In this document: positions 44,593 to 53,118 of the stretch, piece by piece
How the letters are laid out: each line of letters starts with the position of its first letter
Position numbering within the stretch: position 1 is the stretch's first letter
From: Brevibacterium mcbrellneri ATCC 49030
GTDB lineage: Bacteria; Actinomycetota; Actinomycetes; Actinomycetales; Brevibacteriaceae
Length of the DNA: 64,000 nucleotides
Direction of reading: 5' to 3'
NCBI RefSeq assembly: GCF_000178455.1
Contig: NZ_ADNU01000037.1
Coordinates: 1 to 64,000 of the forward strand
Made by a program: the position numbers and the translations under genes
Notes under the pieces: model-generated
Told to the model about the DNA's origin: nothing
What the model saw: the letters and a program-made list of their open reading frames with translations, nothing else
Database searches by the model: none

Positions 44593-45417
44593 ATGGCCAC
44601 GACAGTGAAACCCGCATGGTTGTTTGTTCCCGGCGACCGTAAGGACCGTTACACCAAGGCGGCGGAACGCTCGGATGTGGTGATAGTGGACCTCGAAGAC
44701 GCTGTCTCACCTGCCCACAAAGCTGACGCGCGTAAGGCATTTCTGGAGTTTCAGAATAGCGATCAAGCGCTCGACCCCACGAAAACCGTGGTGCGCATCA
44801 ACCCAGTGGGATCGGAATGGTTCCACTCGGACCTCAAGCTACTTTCTGAGCTGCCGGGCAGTGGCTATTCGGTCATGCTGCCAAAAGTCGAGGACACGGA
44901 AGCCCTGGAACACATCCGTGGACTCAAGGTGTACGCGCTGATCGAAACCGTCAGAGGCGTCGTCAATGTGGACACCATTGCTGCGCACGAAGGCGTGACC
45001 GGCCTCATGTGGGGTGCTGAAGACCTGTTCGCTTCCCTGGGTGGCGGCCACTCCCGCACGGCGGCCGGGGACTACCGGGCACCCGCGGTCTACACCCGCG
45101 CCAGGGTGCTCATGGCTGCTAAAGCGCACGGAAAACTTGCTATCGACTCGGTGTGGACGGACATCGACAACTTGGACGACCTCGGCGTGGAAGCCGATGA
45201 CGCAGTCAACTGCGGTTTCGATGCCAAGGCGCTCATCCACCCCAAACATGTGGAAGTTGTGCGGAACGCGTTTAGGCCCTCCGGTGAACAACTCGAATGG
45301 GCACATGGTGTGATCCAGGCGGCTTCGAGTACGGATGCCGGTGCGTGGACGTACCAGGGTCAGATGATTGACGAGCCGCTCCTCCAGCAGGCGCGGAACA
45401 TTCTGGCACGTGCGTAA
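44593..45417 (+). CDS. CitE-like CoA-ester lyase
   Basis: 274-residue HpcH/HpaI-superfamily C-C lyase. Motifs are AWLFVPGDRKDRYTKA, VIVDLEDAVSPAHKADAR (metal Glu-Asp), RINPVGSEW, ALIETVRGVVNVD and LMWGAEDLFASLGGG. M. tuberculosis Rv2498c, its counterpart, acts on (R)-3-hydroxyacyl-CoA esters such as citramalyl-CoA and HMG-CoA, linking leucine and itaconate breakdown to acetyl-CoA. It finishes the cluster accD-accA-fadE-(deacetylase)-maoC-citE. RBS-like AAGGG precedes ATG 44593. Confidence 0.88.
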   Translation: MATTVKPAWLFVPGDRKDRYTKAAERSDVVIVDLEDAVSPAHKADARKAFLEFQNSDQALDPTKTVVRINPVGSEWFHSDLKLLSELPGSGYSVMLPKVEDTEALEHIRGLKVYALIETVRGVVNVDTIAAHEGVTGLMWGAEDLFASLGGGHSRTAAGDYRAPAVYTRARVLMAAKAHGKLAIDSVWTDIDNLDDLGVEADDAVNCGFDAKALIHPKHVEVVRNAFRPSGEQLEWAHGVIQAASSTDAGAWTYQGQMIDEPLLQQARNILARA

Positions 45418-45503
45418 GAAAGTGGTGTAGACCACTCGCGGGAGCTGAAGTTACAATAATCGAAGAATTGTTGTTAGGTGATGAGTGACAGGAAGTTTCA
45501 CCT

Positions 45504-47534
45504 ATGCCATCTTCGCTCCCGCGCATTCTTACGTCCGTAGCTCTGACTATTGGTCTTGTCGTTGCACCGTTGCCCACCTTGGGGACTCAAGCCAAAGCGC
45601 CTGAGACAAAAACCCGTGAAATCAGCGTTTCACGTGGGCAAATCAAAAAGGTGGAAACGCCTAAAGCCAAAGTGTCTGTAGTAGGCGCTACGTGGCAAGG
45701 TACCACCAGGATTGAAAAAGCCGAATACCGTTCCAAAGACCACAACGGTCAGTGGAGTCCTTGGAAAGAGTTGCCAGCTGACGACGCAGACGGGCCTGAC
45801 GCTGGAACGGGTGAAGCCGGGAAAGCGCTACAAGGTACTGAACCACTAGTCGTGCCAGCGGGCACGTCTGTTGAGATTCGCACGGAACAAAAATCTGATC
45901 TGTACGTTGCAGAAACTGGAGTGACGGGCAACGTTCGCCCAGGTGGGGCCGTAGCGGGTGCTGCGCCGGCTCATGCTGCAGGTGGATCCCAGATTGGCGG
46001 ATTCACCTACACGTCTCGCAAAGACTGGGGAGCGAAAGGGCCACGCAAAGGTTGCCCAGTGGAAGAAACCAAAGTTAACAAGGCAGTGGTCATCCACCAC
46101 ACCGCGGGATCCAATTCCTACACCCAAGCCCAGGTGCCATCCATTCTGCGCGGTATCCAGGGGTACCACCAGAACGGTCGCAAATGGTGCGACATCGGGT
46201 ACAACATGGTCGTCGACAAATGGGGCAATATCTACGAAGCACGTTCCGGCGGGCTCACTGATGCGGTGATTGGTGCACACGCTGGTGGGTTTAACACCAG
46301 TACGTTTGGTGTTTCCGTGCTGGGTACGTACAACAAGCCGGCGAGCTCAGCGGTGCTGAACTCGTTGAAGAAAATTGTGAGTTGGCAGGGTCAGCTGTGG
46401 GGATACGACCCTAGCACCACGGTGAAACTCACGTCCAAAGGTGGCACGTCGAAGTTCAAAGAAGGAACTGTGCGGACACTGCCTCGGGTGTTTGGACACC
46501 GGGACGTGGGGAACACAGACTGCCCGGGTGCGGGGCTCTACGGGCAGTTGGCACAGTTGCGGATTTCTCAGCCGGTAAAACCTGCGGCGCCTATCGAATC
46601 GAAGGGGATTCAGGAGTACTACAACAAGCACAAAGATGAAACCGGGCCACCGCAGAACCCGCAACGAAAGACCGGTAAAGGTGTTTTGCAGAACTTCAAG
46701 AACGGTGTGGTGTACCAATCAAAGCAGGGCGTGTACTTCACGGCGTACTCAGCGCCCACGCGTAAAGTCTGGTCACAACACGGATGGGAACGTGGCCGGT
46801 TGGGCTTCCCCAAGTCGGACCGTTACAAGTTTGGACACGGGTGGCGTCAGAGCTTTGAAGGTGGCGCGATCATTGAACACTCGCGTGGCACCTACCCCGT
46901 GTGGGGCGGGATCCAGTCAAACTGGGAGCGAAGCAAGGGTGCCGTGAAGTACCCGGTGAGCGTTGAAACGAAGATCAGTGGGAAGAAGCCCGGCTCTTTC
47001 CAGCACTTTGAGAACGGCAGTATTCACTGGTCAAAGAATTCCGGTGCGCACTACACGAACGGCGGGATCCGTAACACCTGGAGTAAACACAGGTGGGAGC
47101 AGGGACGGTTAGGTTATCCCAGCTCGGACCCATTCAAGAGCGGGGACCGCGTGCGTCAGAACTTTGAAGGTGGCGCCATTATTCACTCCAAGCGGGGAAC
47201 GCACCCGCTGTGGGGAGGCATGAAGTCTAACTGGGAGCGCAACAAGGCGACGCTGCGGAACCCGGTGAGTACTGAGAAACAGATCAGTGGCAAGAAGCCC
47301 GGTGCGTTCCAGCACTTTGAACACGGAAGCGTCCACTGGTCCAAGAAGACCGGTGCGCACTACACGAGTGGTGCGATTCGAAACACCTGGAGCAAACAAG
47401 GATGGGAACAGGGACGCCTGGGCTACCCCAAAACGGACCCATACAAATCAGGTGACGAAGTGCGCCAAAAGTTCCAAGGCGGCACGGTTGTGTACCACAA
47501 GAAGCGGGGCACCCGCGTGATGTGGGGCAAGTAA
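45504..47534 (+). CDS. N-acetylmuramoyl-L-alanine amidase with LGFP repeats
   Basis: 676-residue secreted enzyme. Signal peptide about 1-31 (SVALTIGLVVAPLPTLGTQA). A PGRP/amidase_2 domain at about 165-350 has VIHHTAGSNSY (zinc His), the second His region HAGGFNTSTFGVSVLG and VFGHRDVGNTDCPG (zinc His and Cys). From about 390 to the end there are six LGFP-type modules of about 48 residues alternating in two types (WEQGRLGYP and FEGGAIIHSKRGTHPLWG), that is three A-B pairs. LGFP repeats bind the arabinogalactan/mycolate or wall surface in Corynebacteriales. Function: peptidoglycan cleavage in septation or remodelling. Confidence 0.92.
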   Translation: MPSSLPRILTSVALTIGLVVAPLPTLGTQAKAPETKTREISVSRGQIKKVETPKAKVSVVGATWQGTTRIEKAEYRSKDHNGQWSPWKELPADDADGPDAGTGEAGKALQGTEPLVVPAGTSVEIRTEQKSDLYVAETGVTGNVRPGGAVAGAAPAHAAGGSQIGGFTYTSRKDWGAKGPRKGCPVEETKVNKAVVIHHTAGSNSYTQAQVPSILRGIQGYHQNGRKWCDIGYNMVVDKWGNIYEARSGGLTDAVIGAHAGGFNTSTFGVSVLGTYNKPASSAVLNSLKKIVSWQGQLWGYDPSTTVKLTSKGGTSKFKEGTVRTLPRVFGHRDVGNTDCPGAGLYGQLAQLRISQPVKPAAPIESKGIQEYYNKHKDETGPPQNPQRKTGKGVLQNFKNGVVYQSKQGVYFTAYSAPTRKVWSQHGWERGRLGFPKSDRYKFGHGWRQSFEGGAIIEHSRGTYPVWGGIQSNWERSKGAVKYPVSVETKISGKKPGSFQHFENGSIHWSKNSGAHYTNGGIRNTWSKHRWEQGRLGYPSSDPFKSGDRVRQNFEGGAIIHSKRGTHPLWGGMKSNWERNKATLRNPVSTEKQISGKKPGAFQHFEHGSVHWSKKTGAHYTSGAIRNTWSKQGWEQGRLGYPKTDPYKSGDEVRQKFQGGTVVYHKKRGTRVMWGK

Positions 47535-47561
47535 GTACCCTGCCTCACACTCACGTGGTCG

Positions 47562-47909
<348 letters not shown>

Positions 47910-47938
47910 TTAATGAAGGTGGGGGTGTAGCGGGCGGC

Positions 47939-49246
47939 CTATAAGATGCTTCGGTCGTAGGCGGACTCGCCGTGGGTGGTGATGTCGATGCCGGTGAACT
48001 CTTGTTTGGGGTCGACTCGCCAGCCGGATGTTGATTTGAGGAGCAACGCGATTAGTGCGGTGAAAAGACCCGAAACGAGCATCGCGATGACTGCAATCAG
48101 TACCTGGATGATGAAGAGTTTGAGCCCTTCCATACCACCGCCGGTCAGCAGGCCACGGTCGTTGGCGAAGAGTCCCACGCCGATTGTTCCCCAGAGGGCT
48201 GCGACCAGGTGGACGCCTACAACATCAAGCGAATCGTCGTAGTGGAACTTGTATTTGAGGCCAACTCCCCACGCGCCTAGTACGCCACCGATGACACCCA
48301 GAATGATCGAGGTGAGTGGGGTGAGGTCTCCGGCTGCCGGAGTGATGGTGACAAGTCCGGCGATAACGCCCGAGGCGGCACCCAGTGAGGTTGGCTGGCC
48401 TTCAGTGATGCGTTCGTAGGCTAGCCAGCCCAACATGGCGGCACCGGTAGCTACGGTTGTGTTGAGCCAGGCGAGTCCAGCGGCTCCGTCGGCGGCAAAT
48501 GCAGAACCGCCGTTGAAGCCGAACCAGCCGAACCACAGTAGGGCTGCACCCAGCATGACGAATGGAACGTTGTGTGGGCGGTGTGGGGATTTCATGAAGT
48601 TGGCGCGTTTGCCAACGATGAGGGCGAGTGCCAGGGCGGCGGTGCCGGCTGAAATGTGGACGACTGTGCCTCCCGCGAAGTCGATAGGGGCGACGTTTGC
48701 TTCTTCGCCGGTAGAGCCGAACAGCATCGCAGAAAGTCCGGTTGCGCTGTGTGACAGTAGACCGCCACCCCACACCATGTGTGCAAGCGGGAAGTACACG
48801 AAGGTCACCCACAGTGCGACGAAGCCTAGCCAGGTGCCGAACTTGACGCGTTCGGCTAGTGCTCCTGAGATGAGTGCAACGGAAATGGATGCGAAGGTCA
48901 GCTGGAAGCCAATGTCAATGATGTTGGCGTAACCGCTGGCTCCCGCGATGAAGTTGCCGTTGGTATCTGTGATTAAGTTCCGCAGTCCAAAGAACTCAAA
49001 GGGGTTTGCAAACAGGCCCAGGATGGATTGTGAGCCGTAGGACATTGACCAGCCCCACAGCACGTAGACGATGCTGACTACGGCGATTGCTCCAAAGCTC
49101 ATCAGCATCATGTTCAAAACGGATTTCTGGCGTGACATGCCGCCGTAAAACAGTGCCAGGGCGGGTGTCATTAGAAGCACAAGTGAAGCTGAGATGAGCA
49201 TCCAGCTCGCGTTTCCCGACGCCGCTGCAACCTGATCCGGTGTCAT
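47939..49246 (-). CDS. amt: Ammonium transporter Amt
   Basis: 435 residues, 11 membrane helices. Family signature segments are ASWMLISASLVLLMTPALALFYGGM, the ADGAAGLAWLNTTVATGAAMLGW helix and AIALFYG-type twin-histidine region. The C-terminal tail KSTSGWRVDPKQEFTGIDITTHGESAYD is the GlnK-binding/autoregulation tail. The start at ATG 49246 has GAGGAAC upstream and is preferred to the track start at 49279. amt and glnK are a conserved nitrogen-scavenging operon. Upstream there is an AT-rich, 350-nt region with candidate operators. Confidence 0.95.
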   Translation of the reverse strand: MTPDQVAAASGNASWMLISASLVLLMTPALALFYGGMSRQKSVLNMMLMSFGAIAVVSIVYVLWGWSMSYGSQSILGLFANPFEFFGLRNLITDTNGNFIAGASGYANIIDIGFQLTFASISVALISGALAERVKFGTWLGFVALWVTFVYFPLAHMVWGGGLLSHSATGLSAMLFGSTGEEANVAPIDFAGGTVVHISAGTAALALALIVGKRANFMKSPHRPHNVPFVMLGAALLWFGWFGFNGGSAFAADGAAGLAWLNTTVATGAAMLGWLAYERITEGQPTSLGAASGVIAGLVTITPAAGDLTPLTSIILGVIGGVLGAWGVGLKYKFHYDDSLDVVGVHLVAALWGTIGVGLFANDRGLLTGGGMEGLKLFIIQVLIAVIAMLVSGLFTALIALLLKSTSGWRVDPKQEFTGIDITTHGESAYDRSIL

Positions 49247-49595
49247 AGTTGTTCCTCCAGTCTCGTCGGTTCTTTTCATTCTTTTTATCGACGTTGTCGA
49301 TGGATTAAAACTACAGTACTAAATCGTTATTTGTATATAGTTTTGCAAATAAAAACTGAGAAAAACATTTGGGTTGTGTGGCTTGTGACCAGGGGAAATG
49401 TTTGTGAAACGTTTGAAACATTCTGGAAATGTGCATTGTGGAATAATTGTGTATAGCGTCACCTCGGATGCATTTATTGTGCAATTATTTGCGGGTTTAA
49501 TGTTTATTGTTTATAGATGCGGGTGATTTGAGAGTGATTCCGTGCCAAGGGTCGTCCCCATAGTTGTGGAAAGCGAACCAAGTAGAGTTACACCC
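49247..49595. promoter_or_regulatory. AT-rich amt-def intergenic region with candidate operators
   Basis: 350 nt between the divergent amt and def genes, much richer in A+T than the coding sequence around it. It contains GAAACGTTTGAAACATTC (49406-49423), the motif shared with the acs upstream region; the preceding GTGAC and the two GAAAC blocks are reminiscent of actinobacterial GlnR half-sites, but the spacing is irregular. There is one copy of the CCGAGGT heptamer (complement, 49461-49467). No ORF is supported. I cannot place the amt transcription start. Confidence 0.5.
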
Positions 49596-50309
49596 GTGAA
49601 CACTTCCACGACTCAGCCACTCTCCAATGACGGATGCCAGGACAACGAGATCTCGGCGCAAACGATCCGCGAACAAGTCGACCGGGCCCTGACCGCGGCC
49701 ACGAATAACGACGGCGTCATTCCTATCGTCACCGCAGGTGACCCCGTTCTGCGCACTACTACCGCGCGCTTCGACGGCCAGATCGACGACTCCACCCTGC
49801 TGGAACTGCTCACCGCCATGCGCACCACCATGCTCGCCGCCCCCGGCGTGGGCCTAGCCGCCCCGCAAGTCGGCATCAGCCTCAGGCTGGCCGTGTGCGA
49901 AGACCCGGGCACCACCTCGGCCGAACATGCGGCAGCCCGCGAACGCACACCCCTGCCGTTCACCGCACTCATCAACCCCACCTACCAGCCCGCCACCGAC
50001 CAACTCGTCGCCTTCTACGAAGGGTGCCTCTCCATCCCCGGCTACCAAGCCGTCGTGGCCCGCCCGCGCACCGTCACCCTCACCGCACACGACCACCAAG
50101 GCGCCACAATCACCAAAGACATCACCGGCTGGGCCGGGCGCATCATCGCCCACGAAACCGACCATCTCGACGGCATCCTCTACCTAGACAAAGCCGAAAT
50201 GCGCTCCCTGGCCACCCACGAACAAGTCGCCCGCTGGTGGAACCAACCCACCACGCAACAGGCAGCCGCCGCTCTGGGCTTCGAGCTGCCCGCCCCGCCA
50301 GCCTTATAA
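49596..50309 (+). CDS. def: Peptide deformylase
   Basis: 237 residues. Removes the N-formyl group from new proteins. The three motifs are intact: PGVGLAAPQVG, EGCLSIPG and the metal site IAHETDHLDG. About 45 residues of extra N-terminus precede the usual fold, rich in T, S, Q and N. GTG 49596 is preferred to the open-frame start at 49542, because TAGAGT lies 7 nt before it (leaderless pattern). No nearby fmt gene; it is followed by the unknown gene at 50325 and msrA, with short spacers. Confidence 0.9.
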   Translation: MNTSTTQPLSNDGCQDNEISAQTIREQVDRALTAATNNDGVIPIVTAGDPVLRTTTARFDGQIDDSTLLELLTAMRTTMLAAPGVGLAAPQVGISLRLAVCEDPGTTSAEHAAARERTPLPFTALINPTYQPATDQLVAFYEGCLSIPGYQAVVARPRTVTLTAHDHQGATITKDITGWAGRIIAHETDHLDGILYLDKAEMRSLATHEQVARWWNQPTTQQAAAALGFELPAPPAL

Positions 50310-50324
50310 ACCGAAAGACACTCC

Positions 50325-51185
50325 ATGACCACATACATTCCCGACGACGTACCGCCATCGCACGCACTCTGTCGCGTCCTCGATATCGCCAACGCGGGGC
50401 TGTCCGCGGTCCGCTCCCATCACGTGCCCGCCAAGTACCAGCCTGCGCTGCGGCTGGGCACGTCACTGGCTACAGGTCTCGTGGCAGCCGGTTACGCGCT
50501 CAACACCCGGGATATCTGTCGCACCTCCGCTGGCACCATCGCAGGCCTTGGCACAGCCACGGCCGCCCTCACCTACGCCACCTGGGGGCTCTCCGACCGC
50601 CTCTACAAGGCTGTAGACGGACGCCTGCGCGCGTGGGGTATCCCCGCTCCCGAGGTGGCAACCGGCCTGGCAGCGTTCATCGCCTTGCGAGCGTTTTCGG
50701 CGTGGGAAGAGCGGCAAGAGAGCGACTTCGAATGGATGGCAGTCGCTGGCGAGGGCTACGAACGTGACTTGCCCAGTGACCTCCACGACTTTCTCACCGG
50801 TTTTGCCCACCCTGAACTCAACCTCACACCGGGCGCAGCCCAGGCGCTTGCTACACAGATCCCGGTCTTGCGTGCGACCATCTACGCCCCGCCGGACCAG
50901 GACCCGTTAAAGTTCCTCGACGACTGCTATCTTGAACTCACACTTCCATCAGCTGCAGACGTCAGTGTGATTACCCCGCGCACACAGACCTACCCCGTCT
51001 ACGCCCGCGCCAGCTTCAGCGGTGTTGAACACCGTCTGAACCTTGAGGTGCACGAAGGCCACGCATCCGCCTTGTCACTCGCCGAATTTGACGAAGAATC
51101 GCCCACGCTGTCCGAATGGATAAGCGCATACCGTGCTGGCGTAGTTGAGTTCATCAGCGAATTCGATGAGGAGCGCACCCAATGA
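50325..51185 (+). CDS. Conserved hypothetical protein
   Basis: 286 residues, not recognised. Residues about 40-120 are moderately hydrophobic with small side chains (SLATGLVAAGYAL, TAAGLGTATAALTYA, ATGLAAFIALRAF), which could be two or three membrane-associated helices. Residues 130-286 look like a globular alpha/beta domain with FEWMAVAGEGYERDLPSDLHDFL and acidic ends. It begins 15 nt after def and overlaps the msrA start by 4 nt (ATGA), so it is co-translated with both. Its neighbours suggest protein quality control; that is guilt by position only. Confidence 0.6.
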   Translation: MTTYIPDDVPPSHALCRVLDIANAGLSAVRSHHVPAKYQPALRLGTSLATGLVAAGYALNTRDICRTSAGTIAGLGTATAALTYATWGLSDRLYKAVDGRLRAWGIPAPEVATGLAAFIALRAFSAWEERQESDFEWMAVAGEGYERDLPSDLHDFLTGFAHPELNLTPGAAQALATQIPVLRATIYAPPDQDPLKFLDDCYLELTLPSAADVSVITPRTQTYPVYARASFSGVEHRLNLEVHEGHASALSLAEFDEESPTLSEWISAYRAGVVEFISEFDEERTQ

Positions 51186-51754
51186 CCCAAGCTCAACCGC
51201 AGAACCAACAGAAGTCCCAGCCACACACCCACCACCGCACCATCACCTTGGCGAACGGGTGCTTCTGGTGCTTCGACGCCGTGGTGCGCCGCGCCCGTGG
51301 CGTCATCGATGCGGTATCCGGATACATTGGCGGTCACGTGGACAACCCCACCTACCACCAGGTCTGTTCTGGCACCACGGGCCACGCGGAGGCCGTCGCA
51401 GTCACCTACGACCCAGACATGATTCCCGAACACGTCATCTTGGGCATGTTTTTCACCACCCACGACCCCACCAGCCTCAACCGGCAGGGCCACGACGTGG
51501 GCACCCAGTACAGGTCTGCCATGTTCTACCAGGACCAGGACCAAAAGGAGCGCTTCCAGCGCGCCATCGACCAGGCCCAACAGTTCTACGATCGCCCAAT
51601 CGTCACCACGCTTGAACCACTGAGCACGTTCTTCCCTGCAGACAACGTTCACCAGGACTTCTACACCCGTAACCCCGGTAACGGGTACTGCTCATTCGTC
51701 ATCGACCCCAAACTGGCGCAGGCGCGCAGACAGTGGGCAGACTGGATCCAATGA
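51182..51754 (+). CDS. msrA: Peptide methionine sulfoxide reductase MsrA
   Basis: 190 residues. Reduces methionine-S-sulfoxide in proteins. The catalytic Cys is in ANGCFWCFDAVVRR near residue 27, with the family segments SGYIGGHVDNPTYHQVCSGTTGHAEAVAVTYDP and RQGHDVGTQYRSAMFY. The resolving cysteine lies near the C-terminus (NPGNGYCSFVI). ATG start overlaps the previous gene and its stop overlaps the MFS gene (ATGA), so a four-gene operon def to MFS is likely. Confidence 0.95.
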   Translation: MTQAQPQNQQKSQPHTHHRTITLANGCFWCFDAVVRRARGVIDAVSGYIGGHVDNPTYHQVCSGTTGHAEAVAVTYDPDMIPEHVILGMFFTTHDPTSLNRQGHDVGTQYRSAMFYQDQDQKERFQRAIDQAQQFYDRPIVTTLEPLSTFFPADNVHQDFYTRNPGNGYCSFVIDPKLAQARRQWADWIQ

Positions 51755-53013
51755 CACCCAAGCAACCCAAAACCGCCATCCCAGCCGACATCTGGGTCAT
51801 GGTCATCGCCGCGTTCATCGTGGCTATTGGTTACGGAATCATCGCACCGGTCTTGCCGCAGTTTGCAAGCTCGTTCAACGTGGGCGAAACCGCCGCCGCC
51901 GTTGTTGTCAGCGCGTTCGCATTCTTCCGCTTAGTGTCCGCCCCAGCTGGTGGCTCCCTGGTAAACCGCTTGGGCGAACGCCCCATCTACGTCACCGGCC
52001 TGCTCATTGTGGCCGCCTCAACCTACGCCGTAGCATTCGCGCAGACCTACTGGCAACTCCTCATCTTCCGCGGCCTGGGTGGGTTAGGCTCCACCATGTT
52101 CACGGTGTCGGCCATGGCCATCATCGTGAAACTCGCCCCACCTCACGCCCGCGCCCGAGCCACCGGTCTCTACGCCACTTCGTTCCTTATCGGCAACATC
52201 GCAGGTCCCATTGTGGGCGGTCTGTTGGCCGGTTTTGGGCTCAAGGTTCCCTTCATCATTTATGGCACCGGGCTCGTGATTGCCGCCGCCGTGGTGCATG
52301 TGAAGCTGGCGAGTTCTACCCGGGTTGCCCGCGCCGAGGTGCGCGCCACTGTGTCCCCAGACGACACCTCCCCGCGTGCCACCTCTAGCCCCACCTTGGC
52401 ACCCATGCGTGTACGCGAAGCGTGGCAGGTGCCGGCCTACCGCGCCGCCCTCCTCGGTGCCACTGTCTCCGGGTGGTCAGCTATGGGGATCCGCGTTGCG
52501 ATCTACCCGCTGTTCGCCCTGAGCGTTCTCAAAGTGGGCCCAGAAGCTGCCGGGCTGGCTCTCACGTTCTTCGCGCTGGGCAACGCAATCGCCATCAACG
52601 CCTCATCCCGATTCGCCGACACCTACGGTCGCGTTCCATTCGTATCTGCCGGTTTCGCCGTCATGGGAATCGCCACCCTGCTACTAGGTGTCTGGCCCAA
52701 CCTGCCCATGTTCCTGGCCCTGTCCACGGTTGCCGGTATGGGTGCAGGACTCATCATGCCTGCCCAGCAAGCCGCAATCGCCGATGTCGTCGGCAGTGAA
52801 CGCCCGTCCGGCAAAGTGCTTTCACGTTTCCAAATGGCCATGGACTTCGGTTCAATCGTGGGCCCAATCGCCACCGCTGCTCTTGCCCAAAACGTGTCTT
52901 ACGCGGTGGCTTTCGCCGTGGCTGGCGCGTTCTGCCTACTGGCAAGCATCGTGTGGCTGTTCACGCCAGAACCCATGAACAAACCGCCAGCTCGCAGCCA
53001 GCAAAAGAACTAA
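51751..53013 (+). CDS. MFS efflux transporter
   Basis: 420-residue drug:H+ antiporter-like protein with 12 helices. Motif-like segments are IVAIGYGIIAPVLPQFASSF (helix 1), AGGSLVNRLGERPIYVTGLL (loop 2-3 with the R-rich motif A) and FRGLGGLGSTMFTVS in helix 4. A cytoplasmic loop between helices 6 and 7 (about 192-225) is rich in S, T, P and R. Substrate unknown. ATG 51751 overlaps the msrA stop; the open frame to 51733 lies inside msrA and was not used. Confidence 0.9.
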   Translation: MTPKQPKTAIPADIWVMVIAAFIVAIGYGIIAPVLPQFASSFNVGETAAAVVVSAFAFFRLVSAPAGGSLVNRLGERPIYVTGLLIVAASTYAVAFAQTYWQLLIFRGLGGLGSTMFTVSAMAIIVKLAPPHARARATGLYATSFLIGNIAGPIVGGLLAGFGLKVPFIIYGTGLVIAAAVVHVKLASSTRVARAEVRATVSPDDTSPRATSSPTLAPMRVREAWQVPAYRAALLGATVSGWSAMGIRVAIYPLFALSVLKVGPEAAGLALTFFALGNAIAINASSRFADTYGRVPFVSAGFAVMGIATLLLGVWPNLPMFLALSTVAGMGAGLIMPAQQAAIADVVGSERPSGKVLSRFQMAMDFGSIVGPIATAALAQNVSYAVAFAVAGAFCLLASIVWLFTPEPMNKPPARSQQKN

Positions 53014-53118
53014 ACATACGTACGGGTTTTCTTCACGCACACTGTAGGGAAACCGCACCATGTTACGCCCGTCCCAAAAGTAGGATTGAGCTGTAGCCCA
53101 GACCTGAAAGAGGAACTT

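Noticed and set aside
49386-49420. GlnR box upstream of amt
   Set aside because: GTGAC and GAAAC blocks are present, but their spacing is not the regular 11-bp step of known sites.
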